In this document: positions 23,340-34,599 of the stretch, piece after piece | How positions within the stretch are numbered: position 1 is the stretch's first letter | Layout: the number at the start of each line of letters is the position of its first letter | Assembly (NCBI GenBank): GCA_007844125.1 | Contig: CM017557.1 | Span: 64,705,174 to 64,769,173, forward strand | Direction: 5' to 3' | Length of the DNA stretch: 64,000 nt | Origin: Sinonovacula constricta | Taxonomy: Eukaryota; Mollusca; Bivalvia; Cardiida; Solecurtidae | Translations under genes and position numbers: made by a program | Notes under the pieces: generated by a model | Seen by the model: the letters and a program-made list of their open reading frames with translations, nothing else | The model's database searches: none | Told to the model about the DNA's origin: nothing

Positions 23340-23760
23340 GTTGGGTTATCAGCAGTAAATATGAGTTTAGTTATATACTGCAAAGAAGGCTTCAAGGTAA
23401 AGGCTCGGCGCTGGTAAGGTCCTGAACGATCCTAGAGCTAGACGAAGTCCCTGGTTGAGAACGACGTCCAGCATCTTGAGATAGGATCTCCTGGCAGAAC
23501 CATAGACTGTGCTTCCGTAATCTAATTTAGATCGAATAAGGGAACAGTAAAGAAGTAACAATGTTTTCCTATCGGCTTCTCAATCTGTATGGAATAAATA
23601 TTTGAGCAAGTTAAGCGCTTTGAAACATTTCTTCTTAATGTAAATGGTATGTGGAAAAAGGTCAGTTTCTTGTCAAAAATAACTCCAAGAAACTTAGTTT
23701 CCTGGACGACGGGATTGTGCTACGTTGGAGCCTGAATCCACTTTGAATTCTAAATTAAGT
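23340..23760 (-). pseudogene. LINE reverse transcriptase C-terminal remnant
   Basis: Minus-strand reading gives 'ETKFLGVIFDKKLTFFPHTI' near 23700, 'FKALNLLKYLFHTDWEADRK' near 23610 and 'LLLYCSLIRSKLDYGSTVYG' near 23550. It then gives 'LNQGLRLALGSFRTLPAPSL' near 23450. This is the thumb and downstream region of Jockey-type RTs, normally 100-250 residues beyond the catalytic Asp pair. It is open for 64 codons and then decays. Confidence 0.85.
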
Positions 23761-24329
23761 TGTTGGACTCAAAATACCAGGCAAGTCTATTATGGATCAT
23801 TTGTTCTAAGTTTTTTTATAAATACAGCTCGGATTGATGGTATGTTTCGTTATAATTAGATTTAAAATTTAAAGGTTCGAAATTAAGTCTTGTAGTTTGA
23901 CAATGAGCAGTTTTAGGCAAAATTTTCAGCCAATGTGTTCGAAATGTTTTGTTTATCTGGTAACACAGTGCGATTTGTTTTTTAGGCGGTTAACAGTTAA
24001 ATATGATGGTTTACCACTAATCTTTTATGATGGAAGTATTGCCATTTATTTTTGAAACATACTTTTGCCAAGATGGTCTTTTGGCACGTTTAATAGTCCG
24101 GCGAATTTAAGCCCATTCTTTTTTAAAGTTATTAAGAATTGTATCGGTATTTCGAACATCAATTTGCTTTAATCCGCCCTAAGTTTACGAAAAGACGTTT
24201 TTCACTCTTCGTTAAACCCAGGCTTATTATGTTTTGATTTAGTGGAGGTCTTAGGTCGCCTATTGGCGAAGTAGAGATTTTAAGGATTATAGGAAAATAA
24301 TAACTTCCACAAAGGTCACCGTGTACATT

Positions 24330-24560
24330 CCAAGTGTAATCTAAATATACATTGTTAGATCTAACGATGAATAATGCCCATTTGCGGGATGCAAGTATGT
24401 TGGCTTTTTATTATTGACCAGACATATATCATTTTGAGTAATAAAGTTTTCTATCGTCTTGCCCATATACTTATAGTCAAAACACTCCCATAGCAACAGT
24501 TTGTATGTTTGTGTCAAGTTTGACTTGAGAGTGTGGCAAGTTGGAATTGACAATTATTGT
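24330..24560 (-). pseudogene. LINE endonuclease (APE-type) C-terminal remnant
   Basis: The frame gives 'MGKTIENFITQNDICLVNNK' and 'PTYLHPANGHYSSLDLTMYI'. The second matches the 'TYxHPxxGxxSxIDL' end of apurinic-type LINE endonucleases, where the Asp lies in the catalytic set. A further piece 'HGDLCGSYYFPIIL' near 24320 corresponds to the SDHxPI box, with Gly-Ser-Tyr in place of Ser-Asp-His. The N-terminal part is not recognised. Confidence 0.7.
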
Positions 24561-24899
24561 CGATCCTCCAGATGTCCTCTCGCAAGCTGCATGTATATGA
24601 TTATAACAAGTACAGCCCTTTTAATCAAATTTATCAGAGTCTTTAAGAAAGGTTTCCTGAAGACAAAGCACGGCATGATTTAGCGTAGATAATAGGATAA
24701 TAGAATAAGTTTTTCATTGTAATTGGTCTTAAGGCATCGACAGTTCCTCTGAATGATTCTATTATTCATGGGATAATTCAACTTTTTGAAGACTTCATTA
24801 GGCACTCGAATTTGTTTATCACACGAGTGTTCGGAGCATTTGGAGGACTATGTTCTCTTCTCTGCCCCGAAGGACCAGGAGTCTTATTCGAGGAGACCT

Positions 24900-25600
24900 G
24901 ATCCTTTGCTGCAGGCTTGTTTTGTGCCTATGCATTAGTCTTTACAGACTAACTTGAAGCAGTGTTTTGGGGTCGAGGAAAGACTCTGATACCTTTTATT
25001 TGGAAGGAATGATGACTTTGTCAGACGTTTGGTCACCAGTCGGGACCACTTACTGGGCGAAATTGTCCTTGTGCTCTGAGATGGTTGTTTGGTTACTGAT
25101 CCAAATGTAACACCACTAGCAGGAGTTGCCCTGTCCATTGCCACCTTTCTGGCTTCTGGAAAGGTGATGTTACTTGTGTACTTTATTTTTAGTGCTTCCT
25201 TCTCTAGTTTTCAGGCAGGACAATCCCTGGATTTGGTCTCATGTGGTCCAGCACAATTAACACATTTAAGTGGGTTGGGACATACGTCTTCCCTGTGCTG
25301 GGCGGAATATTCACCGCAATGTGGGCAACGGTCGTCGTCCTTTCACTGGGACGACTCGAGGTGGCTGAACTTCTGAAAATAAAAAAAAACAAAGTGAATT
25401 TGGAATGTACACCTGCAATTTTCCGTTGAGGTAACCGACCTTAGTAGAAGTAGGGAGTGATGGGTTAGCAAAAGTTAAAACAAAAGTATTTGTCGGAACA
25501 CTCCGGTCGTGTCTCAGGAATGAAATCCTGCGGACACCACACACCTCCTGTGGCGTGAGTTCCTTGTGGATAGCCACCTCAGAGAAACCAGCATGGATAA
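24900..25600 (-). pseudogene. LINE ORF1 (gag-like, zinc-knuckle) relic
   Basis: The minus strand reads 'MAIHKELTPQEVCGVRRISF', then 'VPTNTFVLTFANPSLPTSTK' and 'LQVYIPNSLCFF'. This is the usual RNA-binding domain preceding the zinc knuckles in Jockey-type ORF1. Cysteine-rich knuckle sequence follows near 25370-25200 but only in alternating frames. The segment ends with 'MDRATPASGVTFGSVTKQPS' near 25140. The protein would coat the element RNA. Several frame changes make it non-functional. Confidence 0.72.
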
Positions 25601-25649
25601 GGCTTCAAATTACTCCTTTCGACTAGTTCAGAGCAGAGTAGGGGGTTAG

Positions 25650-26480
25650 TTTTTGCTTTTAAAGAACAGAAGTCGGTATGTTTTAGGAAGTTAATCGGAG
25701 TAGGTTTTACCACCAGTTTCCACCAATAAGCAGTCGTGGCTTAGTTTCTGACTGATACAACACTGCCAATAAGACCTTAGATGGATTTTTTATGACAAAA
25801 GACACTGGTTACCGATTCTTTCTCTGTCCATTCAACAACATTGAAATCACGAGCTTGTAGGTGTTTCCATATAATAATCTTCTCACGATAAAGTAGGGAT
25901 CGAGTCTTGGCATTGGCGTTTGCGTTTCATGAGACATTATTATAATCAATAGGCATCCTGGATCACCACCCACCACGGAGCCCCACAAGGGGGCGTCTTA
26001 TGGGAATGAATCTCCGGCGTCCCAACGCCAGTGAAACCAGGATACGATACTCCGACTTAAAATATACTATAAAGCATACAAAATGCCAGATTGGTCCGTT
26101 AAGGGGAATGTTGACTGGCATCTGGGCTATAGTTTATAGGGGAAAATATGAGAAATAGAGTAGACGGAACACGGTATATTTGAAGACAGACAAGGAGAAA
26201 AGGAGGGGAAAGTCGGAGGCAAGAAATGGGACTAAAGGGAGAAAAAGCTAACCAAGCACCGGTCGAAGGTAAGCCGATTGGGGATAATAGGACCAGGTCT
26301 CCTCCCGTCTACCCCACAACTTAGGGCCAAAGTATTGTGTTGGTCAGTGTCGACTTATGTGTCAATATCCTGAAAAACCAACAAAGACCCCAACCACCAG
26401 GTTACCGTCGTCTAAGAGGTACTGGGTCGCCACCCACGGTCAACAGGTGGACTACCTTTCTAAAGTTTTAGCATATGCCG
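25650..26480 (-). other. probable LINE 5' UTR
   Basis: A less AT-rich, non-coding block directly upstream of the ORF1 remnant, with C/G-rich runs such as 'CCACCCACCACGGAGCCCCA' (plus strand, near 25966). Its position and composition fit the promoter-containing 5' UTR of the LINE. The left end near 26480 is judged only by the change to AT-rich DNA. Confidence 0.4.
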
Positions 26481-26899
26481 AGGAATACGTTCTCCAAATG
26501 CAACAAGCTTCGTGTTAAAAGAAGTCAAAAAGGTATATAAAACAATTCGTCAAGAACTAAGTAAATATATATTTGCATTGCACCATGAACAGACACGTAA
26601 TTGTTGAATATTATCTTCAGTACGAACTATACCTAACAAACCCAGTAAAGTCGTTCATTTTTTCACATTACTGCCTTTGTGAATACTGACAGAAACAAGT
26701 TTCAAAAATGACACAAGCATATTTTAAAACACATGTAAAGGTTTTTTTTTTAATTTGGTAAAAATCTGTATATCCATTTATCTAGATATATATCTTATTC
26801 AAATGTTACTATATGGTTTCAGGATCAAAATTGTTAATATTGTATACAGATATATAAATAGTAAAAAAATGACTGATTCATCTATACATTATATTTCGA

Positions 26900-27990
26900 T
26901 GTTTTTTAAAGTATTAACTTATGTTTAAACAAACGTTCAGTGAAAATGTATAAATTGCATTATGAGGTCCTATATTGATCATTCTTAATCCAGCCTTGAA
27001 TAGTCATTGTGTGCCAAATCTCTGCTAATTTGATCATGTTTTCCATACCACAAGAATTCTAAAATAGTTGTCTAATATTTTATTGATTTCTTTTGGTGGG
27101 TTTGTATTTGACGATTAGTCAGTAGCTGCTTAATGTTGTTTTATCAGTAAGGTTATTGTACTGAGATTAATTGACAATGTGATACCTAGTAAAGTAAATT
27201 CTTTTTCTCAGCATAAATTCACATTTTGTGATTTAAGAGGCCTTTTGTATTTATTACTGCCTATCCATACTACTCTAGTGCTTTCCATGTTAATAAGAAT
27301 CCAGGAGAAAATAGTATAAGATTTTAAAACATATATTGCTGACAAAAGTGATTTTTCTGTACCATCAAGAATGAGAGACGTGCCATCAGCATATTGTGAA
27401 AGGTTGCATTCATAGCTTTCTATTCTTATACCCTTGATATTGTCATTTTGATGTATTAATATGGCCAACACCTCCGAGCATAGAATACCTATATACGGAG
27501 ATATGGGATCGCCTTGACGGCACGAGAATATATGTTGTTGTAAATGGTGTAATTACAGCTTTAAAAAGTTAAAATAGATTTAAACAATTGCAAAGTTTTA
27601 GTAAAATGTAGTAACTTTGTAAAAGCCATGATATAAATGGCTTTTTTAAGCTTACCAAGAGGAAAATTCCCGGAATACTTTACATTTCAGGAAGGAACAT
27701 AACACCATTAATAAATCCTGCGTTTTCACCAATATATCTATTAGAAAGGCAGTTTGGACTTCGCTTATTATAAAATAGCTTGGCCCTAGTAATCTTAACT
27801 GAAAGAATAGATCAATGACCTGCTGACAATGAAATCAAGAAGAATCTTTTGATTCTATTTAGGAATGGACAGCACGTAATAGCCAGACAATACGTTAAAA
27901 AAAGCCTTCTCATTGCATTGGTCTCGGTCGATTGAATATCTCCATTTTCCAAAAAGTGGAAATAACAAATAAACATATTACCCTATTTAG
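26900..27990 (-). pseudogene. L1/Tx1-like LINE RT relic
   Basis: Minus-strand pieces follow the LINE ORF2 order: a fragment around 'NRYIGENAGF' near 27740 (the GFxKGRYIGENI box), 'RQGDPISPYIGILCSEVLAI' near 27500 in part, 'NLSQYADGTSLILDGTEKSL' near 27390, and 'GLRMINI' near 26980. The catalytic YADD reads YADG, so the second Asp is lost. Stops and frame changes occur throughout. The family resembles the L1/Tx1-like element at 52.8-56.15 kb but is not the same copy type. The 5' half is absent. Confidence 0.78.
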
Positions 27991-27999
27991 AAGACATAA

Positions 28000-29165
28000 A
28001 CCATATTAAAACATTAAGTATATACACCTGAACGAAACAATACATATATTTACTTCAGTTAATTACAAAAAAATGACGATAAAGCTTTAAATTGACAAAG
28101 ATTTAACCGTAAATTCAAGTTGAATCGATAGAATCCACTAGACCCACGATTCGCATAGCCATAACACAGTACTCGATACATTCAAAGGGTAGCTGCTATT
28201 GTGTATCATTTGTATTAATGTTAAGTTATGGTATGTCGCTTTACACCTCGAAGCACCGAATTTACTGAAGATCCACGTTTGAACATTAGAAAATTGTGGG
28301 CATTATAAGTATGTATATAAATGTCGTTTGCTTACTGTCTTACTGTTCTGCACAACTTCAATCTTAGAATTTGTGTAAATGTTAATTAATAAGCGAATTG
28401 TCAGATAACACCATACATAAAATTATCATCCATGTTTAAATGAATTTAACGAATATCATAACGAATTTTTTCCAAGATGTTGCTCCTGATGAACAATTCT
28501 TGACATTTAACCGAAACTCTTAAAAATTAGTCATACACTTTTTCTAAGACCTGACAAAGGTTTTCAAATAAATTATGAAATTGAAGTTAAGGAGTGTTGT
28601 GTTAATTCTTCATTTGACAAAGTAATGTCGTCTGTGCAACAAGGAATTTGTACTACACAGTTTATTGTGAAGATTGATCTTTAACAAAATAAACCGAAGG
28701 ATTAGATATTGATGCATATTGTAGGTTGCAAATGCTCCTATTCATGAAAGCAATGTAAGCATTCTTTTTACAATGCACGGTTATGCCTATTTTATGAGAT
28801 ATCTCGTTAGAATTCATTTAAAGGCATTGCTACCTTCTTTATCGTTAGAAGTGTTTTTAAGCAAAGATTCGTATATAAGAACATTTAAGATAAAAGACAC
28901 GATGTCAAAATGGTGTTGCAAAGCATGTTTAATATAAAAAATGGCCTATATGAAGTTTTTGTACAATTAGAAAACAATAAACACTAATTATGCCACATTT
29001 ATAAGATGAATGAAATATATAACGATAAAGTTTAACAATATACATGCTTATGTACCATTGGGATAGCTTATGAATTAAATAATACCTTTTGCTGAACTGC
29101 ACATTATTCGGTTCACTGGTTTTCAAGCAAGAAAGATAATTATAAAAAGATATGCGGCGTTGGTG
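28000..29165. other. AT-rich spacer, nothing recognised
   Basis: No coding similarity or named repeat. Confidence 0.45.
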
Positions 29166-29169
29166 ATGC

Positions 29170-29625
29170 ATGTACTTACAGTTTTATCGTTTTTATGTTT
29201 TTAAAGAGAGTAAATTGGCAAGAAAAAGGACACCAAAAATGTACACCAAAATAATAACTCTCTTTCTTCTAAACACTATGTTGACATTATTTCAATTACG
29301 TCACTTCTTTCGTTATAACTTATCAAAGAAAACATCAGTTTTCGGACATTTTTTTATTCAAATAGATCGGGTTTCTTTTCATTACTTGCATTTGAGAAAC
29401 CCACCAGGAAGTGCGAAGTTAGAGCTCTGTAAAATCGGTTTTAGTACTCCTGTCGGTCCTTATTGCCGATTGACCGGTCCAAGGCGGAACTGCCGGGTTT
29501 GCTGTTTTTGTTAAATGGCTCTTCACAGATGTGTCCTTACTTCTACATTTATCCTGTGCCTTTTCAAATGTTAGTATATGTTGCAATGCTGCTAGGACTT
29601 TGTCATATATTTTTATTAATCATTT
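29170..29625 (-). repeat. repeat B with tail
   Basis: Minus-strand copy: the head lies near 29610-29570 (complement of 'GTATATGTTGCAATGCTGCT'), the core near 29460-29505, and the tail runs to about 29200. The tail includes the complement of 'GTCACTTCTTTCGTTATAAC', which matches the tail at 13.2 kb. The stretch also opens a false 114-codon frame on the plus strand. Confidence 0.85.
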
Positions 29626-30053
29626 TAACTCTTATTTACTATATTTTATGGAGGAAATATCTTTAGAAATTCCTTAGAATATAATTTTTAATACAGTTTA
29701 GATATGCTATAAAATAAAATGACATTTATTTTCTATTTAAGAGCTATTTATTTGCAGTACCACGTTATAGTAGTCAGAAGCAATTTCTAACCAAATTTGC
29801 ATTTTATTAGGATTACTTGTTTATGAAATGAAATGATAATGGCTAGGTCTAACTAAATACCTATTAAAATTCTATCAATGTTCTTTTTGTTAATATAAGG
29901 CTGTTACTATAAAACATTATTATATGATACAGTTTTCGAAATTTAAGTCTATTTCTAGGTATTCATAAAATAAATAAAATAATTGTTTAAAAACCCTGCT
30001 AGATTTTATTATTTTAACAAGAAGTATACAACCATAATGATCTTCAATTTAAT

Positions 30054-30190
30054 TTGCCGGCATTGTTGCCGAAACCGTGCAGCGACATTTCTATCATTAT
30101 AGTACAAGGGCACTTATGGGGAGCCCAGGGACCGAACCCGGTTGGTAAGTCTCCAATTGAGGACACGTTTCAAACTTTCATGAGAGTTCC
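30054..30190 (-). repeat. possible tRNA-related SINE fragment
   Basis: On the minus strand 'CCGGGTTCGGTCCCTGGGCT' is a good B box, followed by 'CCCCATAAGTGCCCTTGT'. The A box side is weak. The GC-rich block ends abruptly in AT-rich DNA on both sides. This is offered as a SINE scrap only. Confidence 0.35.
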
Positions 30191-30463
30191 AATAAAAACA
30201 GTTAGCTATACTATTAACCATATAGATTTATTTTAACAGATTCTGACTTTTCAAGCCCTAATATACATTTTTGTATCTTTTAAAAGATATTTGGACGACT
30301 TGCACCTTAAAGTCGTACACGCTCACAGAAAGCCTAGATATTATGCAAATTCTATGCGAAATACGACATAAGCAATGATAAGCTGATACATTCTTACCGT
30401 CTTATATAATATAATACATACAAATAAAAATATGCGTAAGAGGAAATGATTTTTTACAAACAC

Positions 30464-30631
30464 CGCTCCGAATTATAACGACCAACATCTCGGGTTTATT
30501 CGCGAGAACTCGGATCCGAATGTCTGGTGCACGTACATGATCGCATTGTGCGGTTAACACACATGGAATGGAACTGTCAAGCCAAGTCTTGTCAACCTTC
30601 GAGACGGTCAATCTTGAACTCGTAATAAGAC
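30464..30631 (-). CDS. possible phase 1-1 exon, Ig-domain-like
   Basis: On the minus strand a strong pyrimidine tract (CTCCCCTCATCTGTCCTCCT) leads to TATAG at 30636-30632. An open 168-bp segment then runs to G|GTGTTT at 30464 (or T|GTAAAA at 30458, 174 bp). Both ends are phase 1, as is usual for exons of immunoglobulin-type domains. The residues 'SSRLTVSKVDKTWLDSSIPC' resemble the E-to-F strand part of Ig folds (LTV...W...C). About 56 residues would be only half a domain. No neighbouring exon was found and the resemblance is by eye. A chance exon-like sequence is the alternative. Confidence 0.33.
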
Positions 30632-30699
30632 CTATAACAAAACGAGGAGGACAGATGAGGGGAGCGTTATAACACAAGCTGAACAATAACATGCTAGTT

Positions 30700-32175
30700 T
30701 ATTTTGGAAGCTACAATGGATAGCGGTTTTGGACGTAGTTTGACCAGGTACGAACGTTGTGAAGGCGGTGGATGAATTAAAAATGAAAGATTTTTATTTA
30801 CCAATCTTTCTAAACAAAGACAAGTCGTTTGATCTTGTCGCTCGATAGGTAAACATACTACAGGCTTAAGTTTTTAAATACTGTCAGGAGGCTGAGGTGG
30901 CAGGGTTTTTTTTAAATAGTGGATGTGTGTTGGGGGGATACATGTATGTCAATCAATAAGGATAAATATCCAGAAATAAAAAAAATGAAATGCCTGCATA
31001 TTTGTAGATAACGCATTGCCTCTTAATACCAAAATCTTATAAGTTCTGTTTTAAGAGCATCATGACATAAGCGAATGAAATATTCTTCGGAATAAGGACA
31101 GAGGTTCAATCCTTCCCGTGGTGCAACGCTTCCTCCATAGACTTATGAACAGTCGGCGTGACCAAGATCTGCTGACCTGGTGAGTATGAAGTGTGATTGG
31201 TGCTTGTCTTGGCATCATGTGGATATGCAAAGCTTTGAGCCAGTTGTAACAATTGAAAGGAACGGTATATGCTTATAAATGATAGCAACTACATGTTAAA
31301 TACTTTTAATCCAATTTGAAAATTTAATTATCAGTCCAACATATGTTGCATAATCGGCATTCAAGAGCTCTATACCGAACCTTTTTCTGCTGTGGCTAAT
31401 GCTTTAACGATTGAGATTACAAATCATACTTCTTTTATCAAGTTTTTAAAAAATAGTCATAACATTGTTTTCTTCTGTGCGAATGCCTTATAAAATTTTT
31501 AAAATGTCATCATGACTTAAATAAAAGGACAGAAATGAGACAATGAACACATTATTCAAGTACTTTTATTAAAGCAGCATATAATATACAATATTTACAA
31601 CAAAAGACTTATTTTATTTATCTTTTTTATTTTTATGTATGACTTGAGCAATATCTATGTTTTAATCTGTTTTTAAATATTGTATTATCTATATGGTTAC
31701 ACTGTACAGTACTTTTGAACGTGTTAATTGTACATGAAAAAAGTGCTTAAGAAGTTTGGTATATAATAATAATAATAATAAATGTGGAATGAGTAGGCTG
31801 AGCTTAAAGTGGCATGAACAATGGTGGTCTAATTCTAAGTCAAACCACAATGATTGTTATACAAAAATATCTCCAATATCTCTTCTTAAAAGTACTATAA
31901 TTATTTTGAAAGGAGGAAACACTAGAAAAGCTCAATTGTTAACATCAGTCATATACAGGTTAACTAAGTATAAAAAATAGACGGCACATCTAGATAAGCG
32001 GCAAGTCACAAAATTGTAATTCCTTGGCCTCTTAGTGCCATGATTTGAGTCTTTGTCAGGACGAAAGCTTTTATGTGTGAAGATCATCCTGCTGACATGC
32101 AGTGACTGGTTGGTTTTTCCAGACATTTGTCTGTGGTCTTTGAACTTATTCATAACAGTTTGAAATGTTCTGTAC
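30700..32175. other. AT-rich spacer, no firm gene
   Basis: Contains a short (AAT)n at about 31764-31780. A minus-strand open frame at 31288-31106 ('SMEEALHHGKD' end) and another at 32210-31932 have no family match or convincing splice sites. Confidence 0.4.
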
Positions 32176-32179
32176 TTTA

Positions 32180-32690
32180 TGCTAGGTTTACATCTGGCCA
32201 CGATTACCACGATGTCCCCGATTCCAGAGCATCGTGGCGAACGTAAAAGAGCGTGGAGTCGAATCGGGGTGATCGTGGGGGAGCGTAACGGAACGTGGTT
32301 GAATCGGGGACATCGTGGGCATCGGGACAGATTTTAAATCAAACTTAAATTTCACCACGATTGCCCCTATTCATTTTCTAATCGCGACAGAGCGTGGCCT
32401 TCGTAACAAAACGTAACGGAACGTACCGAAGCGTAACAGAACGTGGAGTACAATCGCAACATATCGGGACCAGCGTGGACCTTTTCTTCATCCCGCGTCG
32501 CTGCGACGTCTCACGATAGCTCCACGCTCTGCTACGATTTACCACGATCTGTTACGATATACACTTTTCTATCATTTATTGCTCCACGTTGCGTCACGCT
32601 CTCCTACGGTATCCCCGATTGTCGTTCACGTTCTGATACGCTCTGACACGCTCCAACACGTTTCCTCACGATAGCCACGATTTCCACGCA
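32180..32690 (+). repeat. left TIR and subterminal repeat array
   Basis: After the TIR there are many short direct and inverted repeats built on CGTGG, CGTAACGGAACGTGG, ATCGGGG and their complements (for example 'GAGCGTAACGGAACGTGG' near 32283 and 'CACGCTCTGCTACGATTTAC' near 32523). On Harbinger-type elements such arrays are where the Myb- or MADF-type protein and transposase are thought to bind. The array changes orientation near 32500. Confidence 0.8.
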
Positions 32691-32740
32691 AGCTGCATAT
32701 ACATAACAGCTTTATCTACTGGTACTCTATCAGTTTAATC

Positions 32741-34427
32741 ATGCCAGCGAAACGAAAAGGTTCCAAAACTTCAATAACTGTTGTGGTTGATGTTCATCCG
32801 CCACCACCCCCTCCCCCACCCCCACAACCGGAAGAAATTGAAGATGCTCCGGTGGAAACCCCATCGCCCCAGGATGAAGCTCCAAAGAAGACGAAATTTC
32901 CCAGAACAACTACAACATACACTGACCAGCAAAAAGTAGAAATTTTAGATTTTCTCAAAGCTAACCCTTCCATATAAGAAAAAAGAAGGGCTGACTGTCA
33001 AAACATGCAGCTCAAGGAAAGCTTGTGGCAGCAACAGGCTGATAAAATGGGGACAAGTGTGCTTGAACTGAAAACTTGGTATAACAGCCAGAGGACAAAA
33101 ATGGGAAGGTAACGTTTTACAGTAGTTAAATGCACATGTTAAAAACGCTTATGTATATGATAAAACGTTTTATGATTTAAATGTTTTTGGCTAATGTTTA
33201 TTTTCAGTAAACCTAATTGTATTTTTTTTTGCTATAGGCTGAAACAGGCATCAAAGAAGTCTGGCCTGAGCGACGAGGTGTTTAGTGCGACGGACCAGTG
33301 GGTGTGGGATAATTTCCAGTTTTTGGTTCCACATATTTTTGACGTTCAACGCAGAAATGTCGTCAGTTTCAAGTCAAAGATTCCCACATCAAACGCCTCC
33401 TTGACGTCTCAGCAATCCACTGACGCAGAGGGCGATTCTCCGGCCCCCAGTATAACAAGCCCATCGGCTCCTAAAAGGTCGTTATCTCCTTCACGTGACA
33501 ATACTGGAACACTAGGTATGCGTCTTAATTAATCATTTTTGGTATCTATCAAAACTTGATTCGTTACAAATAATCCTTTAGATACTATTTTTCCCTTGTA
33601 ATTTGTAATGTTGTCCTGTACGTCTGTCAACAACTAGTTTTGGAAACGTGGTATAATACAAACGTTGTAACAATAAGTCGTATCCAATAGTAGTAACAAT
33701 CATCAATTCATCAATTGCCTTGTCCAGGTAAAAACTTACACTGTTATTTCCAACGACTATTTATACACGTTCAGAACACATTATTTACAAGTACGAATGG
33801 ACTAACAATAAAACACAAATAAATTATAATATTTGTACATTGAGCTGTAGTACGTATATTTACAGAGAACATGCTTAAGGTGTTCCTAGCTCAGAAGACC
33901 GCTTCTTCGAAGTCTACCGATGGTGCAGGTTCCTTTTCTCTGTACGTCGAAATTAAACTTAAGCTGTTGTCGGGATCATTGCGGAGGGAAGCGGAGCAGC
34001 GCATTCAACAGGTCCTGCATGACGTTGAGTCGAAGGCCGAGCAACAAAAATCAGCACAACAGCCTCAAAATCAGGTATTGTAACGTATTAATGTTGGTAC
34101 ATTTAGATAAATGATATTTCATACATGTATTTTGATTTTGGTAACTGTAGTTACGTTTATATAGGCATTACCAGTATAACGGTCCCGTAGTAAAAAGTTC
34201 TCAATTGTATGCCCAATACTGGGAACTATCTTTCAAAAAATGTGTAAGTAAGCTATCTGTGCAATAACTTAAAATTAATTAACACATCCTTAAATATGAA
34301 AACAATATATTTGCAGGGATATGCGTACCAGAATTGGCAGCCACACCAAAGCCAATGGCCCTCGCAAACACAAGGTCATTCCACTGGTGTGTGGCAATCC
34401 CAGGACAGGCAATGGGTGCAATATTAA
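32741..34427 (+). CDS. MADF-BESS DNA-binding protein gene (4 exons, one premature stop)
   Basis: Four exons join in frame: 32741-33108, 33238-33515, 33866-34074 and 34317-34427, each bounded by GT and AG with phases 2, 1 and 0. The total is 322 codons. Residues 19-29 are a poly-Pro run and 30-60 are acidic/Pro-rich. Residues about 64-160 form a MADF domain ('YTDQQKVEILDFLKANPSI', 'LKESLWQQQADKMGTSVLEL', 'WVWDNFQFLVPHI'). Residues about 239-270 resemble a BESS motif ('VEIKLKLLSGSLRREAEQRI'). The last 36 residues are Gln/Trp-rich. Codon 79 is TAA where a Tyr is expected in MADF domains; everything else is intact. MADF proteins accompany PIF/Harbinger transposases and are thought to bind element ends and bring the transposase to DNA. 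Confidence 0.85.
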
Positions 34428-34599
34428 TAGTTGTGTGTAATGTCCATATTGAAGCCTACTTTCAACACTTAACCATGGCTTAACCCAGCATGACCTAGGC
34501 TTTCTATTTCTTCCTCTGACTTCTAATCCGATATTTATATCACGTGTATGCTGTGACCTTTTCTTTCGTTCAACAATATATGCGTAAATTAAAACAGCC

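Larger units (their letters stand above)
23280..26480 (-). mobile_element. Jockey-like LINE relic with internal deletion
   Basis: On the minus strand, from right to left: a GC-rich non-coding block (26480-25650) that is probably the 5' UTR, a gag-like ORF1 remnant (25600-24900), an endonuclease remnant (about 24560-24330), a short piece of the RT N-terminus (about 24130-24040) and the RT C-terminus (23760-23340). The catalytic palm of the RT is missing between the last two pieces, so this is a deletion derivative. Assignment to the Jockey group rests on the gag with zinc knuckle plus the RT tail signature. A related group is possible. Confidence 0.75.

Noticed and set aside
26040..26480. Host promoter or CpG-rich island
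   Set aside because: Its position directly upstream of the LINE ORF1 relic, in the same orientation, makes a LINE 5' UTR the simpler reading.
31106..31288. Minus-strand 60-codon exon candidate
   Set aside because: It starts from a non-ATG codon or unknown acceptor, the splice signals are weak, and no family is recognised.
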